Shown here: in pieces, positions 55,537-63,500 of the stretch
Layout: each line of letters begins with the position of its first letter
How positions within the stretch are numbered: position 1 is the stretch's first letter
Assembly (NCBI GenBank): GCA_011525915.1
Contig: WYBM01000015.1
Coordinates: 124,001-188,000 of the forward strand
DNA: 64,000 bases
Origin: Ardenticatenaceae bacterium
GTDB taxonomy: Bacteria > Chloroflexota > Anaerolineae > Promineifilales > Promineifilaceae
Direction of reading: 5' to 3'
Program-made: the position numbers and the translations under genes
Notes under the pieces: model-generated
Told to the model about the DNA's origin: nothing
Databases searched by the model: none
Seen by the model: the letters and a program-made list of their open reading frames with translations, nothing else

Positions 55537-58500
55537 ATGATAAAAAACCCATTTATGACTGAAGAAGAGCATCAGCAAGTGTTGGTGACGTGGAACGATA
55601 CATCTATAGAATATTCAAAGGCTTTATGCATTCATCAATTATTTGAAGCACAGGCACACCTAACCCCAAACGCAATTGCTGTTACGATTGAATCTGAATG
55701 TTTAACATACGAAGAACTTAATAAGAGGGCAAACCAACTGGCGCATCATCTGCGTTTATATCAAATAGGACCAGAGGTAGCTGTTACTATTTTCCTTGAG
55801 CATTCGTTAGATATGATGGTGGCTATTTTAGGAGTACTGAAAGCCGGCGGTGCTTATGTACCGTTAGATAGTACATATCCAAAAGAACGATTGGTAACGA
55901 TATTGCAAATCATCCAGTCCCCTTTTGTCATTACCCAAAAGAAATTTGCCCAGCAGATAGCGTCTCAGGTAGCTGACCTGATTTGCCTGGACAGCGAATG
56001 GGACATTATCTCCCAGAGCAGTACCCAAAACTTGACAAATCTATGTTCCCCAGAGAACCTTGCCTACATCATTTTTACCTCTGGCTCTTCTGGTAAGCCA
56101 AAGGGTGTGTTGACGACCCATAGTAATTTGGTAAGCACTTACTACGCTTGGGAAAAAGCTTATGAGCTTCGGTTGCGAGTAACGAACCATTGTCAGATTG
56201 CTAACTTTGCTTTTGCTGTTTTTCAGGCAGATTGGATACGCGCTCTTTGCTCTGGCGGGAGATTAATTCTTTGCTCAAAAGAAATAGTCCTTAACGCTAA
56301 AAAGCTTTACCAGACCTTAGTTCAGCAAGGTGTTGATTTTGTTGAGTTTGTACCCGCTGTATTAAGAAATTTGGTGGAGTTTCTAAAGGAAACGAAACAG
56401 CCCTTAGAAAATTTACAAACACTGGTTGTGGGTTCAGATCGTTGGTATGTCCATGAACATCAATTCCTTAAGCAATATTGTGGTCCCAACACCCAGGTTA
56501 TTCACTCTTTTGGTCTATCAGAGACAACAATTGATAATGCTTATTTTGAACAGACAACATCGGAATTAAAAGATGGTTATTTAGTGCCAATTGGTCGTCC
56601 GTTCCCCAACGTTACGATCTATATTTTGGATTCCTATTTACGTCCAGTGCCCATTTCCATTTCTGCGACTCTTTACATTGGTGGAAACGGTTTGGCGCGA
56701 GGGTATTACGGCCGTCCCGGGTTAACCTCTGAAAAGTTCATCCCTCACCCTTTTAGTACAGAACCAGGAGCAAGGCTCTATAGTACCGGTGACTTGGCCA
56801 GTTACTTGTCTGATGGAAATGTTCAATTCCTGGGTCGTGAAGACACCCAGGTTAAGGTACGTGGATTCAGAATTGAGTTGGGCGAAATTGAGGCCATCTT
56901 ACAACAACACCCGGCTGTTCAGAAAACTGTTGTAGTGTCGCAGGAAAGTGCAGGTAGAGAGGCAAAATTAATAGCCTATGTTGTTCCTCATGAAGCTTAC
57001 AAGTGGCGTGATTTTCCACTTTATGAGTTATCTGAAAATGTTAAGGTTATGTATCAAAATAAGGTAGAGACCTACCAACTGTATGAAAAAATCTTTAAAC
57101 AATCGGCCTATTTAAGACACGGGATTAAGCTAAAAGATGGGGACTGTGTTGTCGATATTGGTGCCCATATCGGTCTTTTTGCCTATTTTGCCAATCAGCA
57201 ATGTCGTAGCATGAGGTTATTTGCTTTTGAACCATCTCCCACCCTCTTTGAAATTCTGAATAGAAACATGGATCTGCATGATATTAAAATGCAAGCTTTC
57301 AACATTGGTGTATCAAAGGAAACAAGGTTGGCTCCTTTTGCATTTTACCCTGATGCTTCTGAACTATCCTCTTTTTCTCCCAATGAAAAAGAAGACAAAA
57401 AAATGCTTAAAGCGATCTCGTTATACCGCTTGCAAAATCACGTCTCACATATTAGCTCTTTTCCGAGTTATGTTGATTCATTGCTTGACGGCCAATTGAA
57501 AACGATAGAACACAAGGAAAGTCTGTTAAAGACACTTTCTCAGGTTATCCATGAAAATAAAATCGCTCAAATTGATTTGCTTAAAATAAGCGCGCCTAAA
57601 AGTGAACTGCATATCTTGGAAGGAATCAACGAAGATGACTGGAAAAAAATCAAACAATTAACCATAGAAGTTTATGATGTTAATGGGATTGATCGAATTG
57701 AGCGGCTACTCAAACAAAACGATTTTCGGGCTATCACCGAACCGATCCCTTTAATGGAAGAGGTAGTAATGCATCATGTGTATGCAATACAGAACAGTAA
57801 AGCGGACAATGCAGTATCTTCTGATTTGGCCCGCATAACGATATCTTCACAGCCTACCCAACCAGTGCACAATTCTCAAATTAGTTGGGATGTAAACACC
57901 ACATCCTATGAATTACTTATGCTGTCTGCTGAAACGTCACCTGCTCTAGAGGCAAAGACTTCCAACCTTGCATACTTCTTAAAACAATACCCTGATTTAA
58001 ATCTTACTGATGTGGCCTATAGCCTTTGGAAATTTGATGAAGCGATGGCACATCGACGGATACTAATTTGCAAGAATCGGACGGAAGCCATCAGCTTGCT
58101 TAGCCAATCGAACAGTCATCAGGTATTGACACAACACCTGAATGGACCAACACAAGAAAGGTCTATTGTGTTTATGCATCCAGGAGGGGGAGCCCAATAC
58201 GTGGGCATGGGTTATGAATTGTATTGTTCTAAAACAGAATTTCGTGAGCAAATCAATCGTTGTGGGCAAGTCCTTACACCGCTTCTCGGGTATGATTTTC
58301 GAACATTCTTGTACCCAGCTAAAGAAAATCATGATGACATAGTTTTAAAGCAAATAAAGCAGCCCTCGGTGGCTTTGCCTGCCCTATTTGCTGTTGAATA
58401 TGCATTGGCAAAACAATGGATGACTATGGGGATTCAACCCTCAGCTTTGATTGGCCATAGTTTAGGTGAATATGTCGCTGCTTGCCTGGCTGGAGTTTTT

Positions 58501-59199
58501 TCGCTAGAAGATGCTTTAGCTCTTGTTGTCTTGCGTGGCCAATTATTTGATCAACTACTACCAGGAAACATGTTGAGTGTTCAACTATCGGAAGAAGAGC
58601 TAAAAAAGATATGCCCGCCACAACTATCTATAGCTGCTGTTAACGGGCCGGAGCAGTGTGTCGTTGCTGGTTCACCAGAAATGATTCACCATATGAAGTC
58701 GCTATTGACTGAGCATGGGGTTACACATCGGCAAATTCTCATTGATGTCGCAGCTCACTCCTCAATGGTTGAACCAATCTTGGAAACATTTACTCAATTT
58801 GTAGAAAAACTATCATTTCATTCTCCCCGGATCCCTTTTATTTCTAATGTTACGGGTACTTGGATCAAGGAAACAGAGGCAACAAGTCCCTATTACTGGA
58901 CGCGACATTTGCGAGAGACAGTTCGTTTTAAAGATGGTATTAGTCAACTCTTACATAAGCCTGGGCAAATCTTGTTGGAAGTTGGCCCAGGTCGAACGCT
59001 TACATCTCTCACTAAGCTACAAATTGAACCAGCCAGCCCCCCACTTATGCTTACATCAATGCCCCATTATCAGGATAAGCAATCAGCAACCAAGCACTTA
59101 CTTCGTTCATTAGGTCAACTTTGGCTCGCTGGTTATAAATTTGATCTGACGGATTATTGGCATTCTAAGCAACCTTCTCTGATTCATTTTGCTATTTAA
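55537..59199 (+). CDS. Split adenylation domain with FkbM methyltransferase, fused to a PKS acyltransferase
   Basis: 1,220 aa. It opens with the second half of a C-A linker (FMTEEEHQQVLVTWNDTS), then the large part of an A domain (YIIFTSGSSGKPKG near 178, SFGLSETTID near 325, RGFRIELGEIEAIL near 443). The position that binds the alpha-amino group (Asp235 of GrsA) is Ala227; the code by eye is AVAEVGSIDK, otherwise ornithine-like. After A8 comes an FkbM-type SAM methyltransferase (VVDIGAHIGLFAYFANQQ near 540, LHILEGI). The A-domain C-terminal part and PCP are missing. Instead a KS-AT linker (LLMLSAETSPALEA) and a full AT follow (GHSLGEY near 973; VAAHSSM near 1071, neither the classic HAFH nor YASH), ending with the post-AT linker. 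The missing A part and PCP start the gene at 60521. Confidence 0.9.
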   Translation: MIKNPFMTEEEHQQVLVTWNDTSIEYSKALCIHQLFEAQAHLTPNAIAVTIESECLTYEELNKRANQLAHHLRLYQIGPEVAVTIFLEHSLDMMVAILGVLKAGGAYVPLDSTYPKERLVTILQIIQSPFVITQKKFAQQIASQVADLICLDSEWDIISQSSTQNLTNLCSPENLAYIIFTSGSSGKPKGVLTTHSNLVSTYYAWEKAYELRLRVTNHCQIANFAFAVFQADWIRALCSGGRLILCSKEIVLNAKKLYQTLVQQGVDFVEFVPAVLRNLVEFLKETKQPLENLQTLVVGSDRWYVHEHQFLKQYCGPNTQVIHSFGLSETTIDNAYFEQTTSELKDGYLVPIGRPFPNVTIYILDSYLRPVPISISATLYIGGNGLARGYYGRPGLTSEKFIPHPFSTEPGARLYSTGDLASYLSDGNVQFLGREDTQVKVRGFRIELGEIEAILQQHPAVQKTVVVSQESAGREAKLIAYVVPHEAYKWRDFPLYELSENVKVMYQNKVETYQLYEKIFKQSAYLRHGIKLKDGDCVVDIGAHIGLFAYFANQQCRSMRLFAFEPSPTLFEILNRNMDLHDIKMQAFNIGVSKETRLAPFAFYPDASELSSFSPNEKEDKKMLKAISLYRLQNHVSHISSFPSYVDSLLDGQLKTIEHKESLLKTLSQVIHENKIAQIDLLKISAPKSELHILEGINEDDWKKIKQLTIEVYDVNGIDRIERLLKQNDFRAITEPIPLMEEVVMHHVYAIQNSKADNAVSSDLARITISSQPTQPVHNSQISWDVNTTSYELLMLSAETSPALEAKTSNLAYFLKQYPDLNLTDVAYSLWKFDEAMAHRRILICKNRTEAISLLSQSNSHQVLTQHLNGPTQERSIVFMHPGGGAQYVGMGYELYCSKTEFREQINRCGQVLTPLLGYDFRTFLYPAKENHDDIVLKQIKQPSVALPALFAVEYALAKQWMTMGIQPSALIGHSLGEYVAACLAGVFSLEDALALVVLRGQLFDQLLPGNMLSVQLSEEELKKICPPQLSIAAVNGPEQCVVAGSPEMIHHMKSLLTEHGVTHRQILIDVAAHSSMVEPILETFTQFVEKLSFHSPRIPFISNVTGTWIKETEATSPYYWTRHLRETVRFKDGISQLLHKPGQILLEVGPGRTLTSLTKLQIEPASPPLMLTSMPHYQDKQSATKHLLRSLGQLWLAGYKFDLTDYWHSKQPSLIHFAI

Positions 59200-59233
59200 C
59201 AAACTGGAAGTTAGAGGACTATAGAAATACACT

Positions 59234-60454
59234 ATGAAAACATTTAGAGCACTACGGAACCGTCCTTTTACCTTGCTTTGGATAGGACAAACCACTTCTG
59301 TCTTTGGAAATGCCTTGTTTAATATTGCCCTGGCCTGGTGGGTTCTAGAAATTACAGGCTCGGCAGTGGCTATGGGGACCGTTCTCATTGCAGAGACAGT
59401 TCCTTTACTAGTGTTTACCCTTTTAGGTGGTGTTGCTGTTGATCGATTTCCTCGTATTCGTTTGATGGTCATTTCAGATATCGGGCGGTTTCTATTATTA
59501 ACTTTAATGAGCCTTCTCGCATATTATAAATTATTAGAAGTGTGGCATTTATATATCTTCGGTATGTTATTTGGTACGGTAAGTGCTTTTTTTGGTCCAG
59601 CATTTCGGGCGGTATTACCAGAACTTACACCACAGGAGGATTTGCCAAGCGCGAATTCGCTTTTTAGTTTAAGCGTGGAATTAAGCGGTATTGTGGGGCC
59701 AGCGCTTGGCGCCATTATTATTGCCACAAGAGGTAATCCATTTGCATTTGCGCTAGATGGCTTAACTTTTTTTGTGTCCGGCATCTGCTTGATACCCCTT
59801 TTAAAGCTGGATCCTCATTCTGAACGGCAGCAGACGAGTAAACCTGCAAAAAATATAATGAGCGATTTGCGGGAGGGCTTAAAGACGGTAGCTGAGTCTC
59901 CCTGGTTATGGGTTCCGATATTGATTGCCAGCCTTTCCAATATTACATATGCAGGGGCTATGGATGTTGGCCTGCCTTTTTTGATTGACGAGCATTTACA
60001 GGCTGGTGTTGGCGTTTTGGGTTCTTTCTATTCTATCATGTCTATTGGCGCCGTTGTCGGTGCCATTTGGTTAGGGCGTTACGCTCATTTTCGCCGACGT
60101 GGCCTGAAACTATTTAGCTGGTGGGTACCCATTGGTATTTGCGTTATGCTACTTGGCTTTCCAATTGGGGTGACAGGCGCCTTGATCATTGCCTTTGTTC
60201 TAGGGGTTTTAAATGCTCACCTGGGCTTAGTATGGACAAATATATTACAAGAGTGTGTCCCCAGTGAGCTTTTAGGAAGAGTCTCCAGCGTCGATTACTT
60301 TGGTTCTTACTTGTTGAATCCGGTGGGATTATTTGTTGGCGGCATAGCTATTGCTTCTTTTGGTTCCGCACCAGTGTTTATTGTGGGTGGCATTATAACG
60401 GCAATCATCGTTGCGATGGGGTTGTTACACCCCCAAGTGCGCGCACTAAATTAA
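59234..60454 (+). CDS. MFS exporter, EntS/MFS_3 type
   Basis: 406 aa with about 12 membrane spans. LRNRPFTLLWIGQTTSVFGN at the start, GGVAVDRFPRIRLMVISDIGRF (loop 2-3 motif with D and R) and LLGRVSSVDYF in the C-terminal half are typical of the enterobactin-exporter-like branch of the major facilitator family. It most likely exports the finished compound and gives self-protection. Its gene lies between the two halves of a split adenylation domain. Confidence 0.92.
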   Translation: MKTFRALRNRPFTLLWIGQTTSVFGNALFNIALAWWVLEITGSAVAMGTVLIAETVPLLVFTLLGGVAVDRFPRIRLMVISDIGRFLLLTLMSLLAYYKLLEVWHLYIFGMLFGTVSAFFGPAFRAVLPELTPQEDLPSANSLFSLSVELSGIVGPALGAIIIATRGNPFAFALDGLTFFVSGICLIPLLKLDPHSERQQTSKPAKNIMSDLREGLKTVAESPWLWVPILIASLSNITYAGAMDVGLPFLIDEHLQAGVGVLGSFYSIMSIGAVVGAIWLGRYAHFRRRGLKLFSWWVPIGICVMLLGFPIGVTGALIIAFVLGVLNAHLGLVWTNILQECVPSELLGRVSSVDYFGSYLLNPVGLFVGGIAIASFGSAPVFIVGGIITAIIVAMGLLHPQVRALN

Positions 60455-60520
60455 TGCAGACAAAAGGAATTGGGTAGTAAGGTGAGATTAGTATCAAAAA
60501 ACGAAAAGGGATAACAAGAA

Positions 60521-63500
60521 ATGAGCGGTCGTAGATATTTAGAAGCAGAACTGCGTGATTACCTGCAGGAAAAGTTACCTGCCTACATGATCCCCTCATC
60601 TTTTGTCATTATGGATGAGTTGCCAATTTCACCAAATGGAAAGGTGAACCGTCGAATGCTGCCTATACCAAACCTGGATAGAGCTGCGCTGCCCGTTTCA
60701 TTTGCACCGCCTCAAACGCCGACGGAGGTAACTTTAGCAGCAATTTGGACCGAGGTGTTGGACATAAAAAGGATCGGTCTTTACGATAACTTCTTTCAAT
60801 TAGGAGGGCATTCTCTATCAGCTACTCAAATTATTTCGCGTGTCCACACTATGTTTGAAGTAGAGTTGCCTTTCCGTAAATTTTTTGAAAGCCCAACGAT
60901 TGCAGAGCTTGCCGAGTGGATAGATGAAGCCTGCCTGAATCGGCAATCATTGCCGTCCCTGCCTCTCCAACAAGTTGAGCAGGAAACTGGGATCTCATTA
61001 TCATTAGCTCAGGAAAGGCTATGGTTCCTTGATCAGCTGGATCCTGGCGTAGCTGCTTATAATTTGCCCGCTGTGTTACGTCTTAGAGGGGTTCTGAAAA
61101 TTGATGTTTTGCAGCGTGGCCTGACTGAAATGATCAGGCGACACGAAATATTGCGGACGACCTTTGATTCAATAGACGGCCGTCCAACACAAATCATTAA
61201 AACTGCTGTCAGCCAAACCTTCCCCGTTATAGACCTTGGCATGCTGTCTGACACTGAGCAGGCGTCTAAAGTGAAAAAGCTAATAAGCGAAGAGATCGGC
61301 CGTCCCTTTGATCTGGTCGAAGGCCCTCTGCTGCGTATTTCTCTGTTACGATTAACACAATCAGAACACATAGCCTTGTTTGTCATGCATCACATTATCG
61401 GCGATGGTTGGTCGATTGGGATTCTCATAAAAGAACTTACGGTTTTGTATGAAGCTTACTTACATGATGCCCCCTCACCTTTGCCAGAGCTTCCTGTTCA
61501 GTATGCTGATTTTGCTCGTTGGCAACGTCGCCAATGGCTAGAAAAAGGTGCATTAGACAGACAGCGTACATATTGGAAAAAGCAACTGACTGATGTGTCT
61601 GCATTAAATTTGCCATTTGATAGAGCCAGGCCGGCTGTCCAGACTTTTTCAGGAGCCATTCATGCATTCAAGATTTCACAACATTCGCTTAGACATTTGA
61701 GTGCATTCATTCATGAAGAGGGCGCAACTCCCTTTATGGTTCTGCTTGCGGTATTTAAGACATTGTTATATCGATATACGCTTCAATCTGACATCGTGGT
61801 CGGTACACCAATCGCCGGTCGCACACAACCTGAAGCAGAAAAATTGATAGGCTTTTTTGTAAACACACTTGTATTACGAACAATGCTTTCAGGTAAGATG
61901 AGTTTCCGACAATTAGTAAAACAGATCCGTGTAACGACAGTTAACGCTTATGAGAACCAGGACCTGCCATTCGCCAGGCTGGTAGAGGAACTACAATTAG
62001 AGCGAGATTTGAGCCGTAGCCCATTATTCCAGGTCTTTTTTACGCTTCAAAATGCACCTATGTCAACCCTGGAGTTTTCTGGCTTAACGGTAGAGCCGCT
62101 GGAGGTTGATAACAATACGGCACAATTTGATTTAAGCCTTTATTTGAGTGAGACTGATGATGGTTTGGAAGGCGTCTGGGAATACAATACAGATTTGTTT
62201 GATACAAGCACCATCGTTAAGATGTCTGACCGATTTCAAATGCTGTTGGAAAGCGTAGCTCTTAATCTTGATAGGCCGTTATTAAACCTACCATTTTTGA
62301 CAGAGTTAGAAGAGCATCAGTTGTTGGTTGCCTGGAACCAGACAATGACGCAAAGATCGGAATCGGCGTGTTTAACAGATCTGGTAGAAGCACAAGTACT
62401 CAAAACACCAAACGCGGTAGCTGTTACCATACCAACAATAAACGCAGAATCAGGTTTCGAGCATTGTTTAACGTTTGCTGATCTAAATCAGCGGGCAAAC
62501 TGCCTCGCCAGTTATTTACGAACATTTGGTGTTGGACCAGAAGTGCCGGTAGGTATCTATATAGATCGTTCTTTAGAGATGATGATCAGTTTGTTGGGTG
62601 TTCTTAAGGCTGGTGGGGTTTATGTGCCTTTAGATCCCTCATTACCTCCAAATCGACTTGCTTTTATGTTAGAAGATGCTGGCATAAAAAACTTATTATC
62701 TCAAGAAAATTTACGGAAAAACGTCACTACCCCTCAAATTCGTGTCCTTTGCCTGGATACAGATTGGACAACGATTGCCCAACAATCGAACCAGAACCCC
62801 ACAAAATTGATAACAGCCGATAATTTAGCCTACATTATGTACACGTCTGGGTCCACCGGACAACCAAAAGGTGTTCAGATTTCACATCGATCTGTTATTA
62901 ATTTACTCCGGGCAATAGAAGAGAAAGTCCCATTAACAAATGATGACATTCTTTTAGCCATTACCAGGTTATCATTTGACATTGCCGGGTTAGAGTTGTT
63001 TCTACCGCTTATAGCAGGGATGCGTTTAGCCATTGCCACAGCAGAAATATCCGCTGATGGCATTCAGTTAGCGGAAATGTTGGCGACTACCCAAACAACA
63101 ATAATGCAAGCTACTCCAGCGACTTGGCGACTTTTATTATTAGCAGAATGGCCGGGGAATTATCAATTAAAGATGCTTTGTGGTGGCGATTCTTTGTCCC
63201 GAGAATTGGCGAATGAATTGGTGACAAAAGGTGCCTCTTTGTGGAATGTATATGGTCCTACGGAAACAACAATATGGTCTACAATTGACAAAGTTTCCTT
63301 AGAGGAGGCATCTATAAGCATTGGACGGCCGTTGGCCAACACCCAACTGTATATACTGGATGCCCACTTGCAGCCAGTACCTATCGGCGTATTTGGGGAT
63401 CTTTATATTGCTGGTGATGGACTTGCGCGTGGCTACCTAAACCGGGCTGGCTTGACTGCTGAAACCTTTATACCCAATCCCTTTAATCAGGCGTTTGGAA

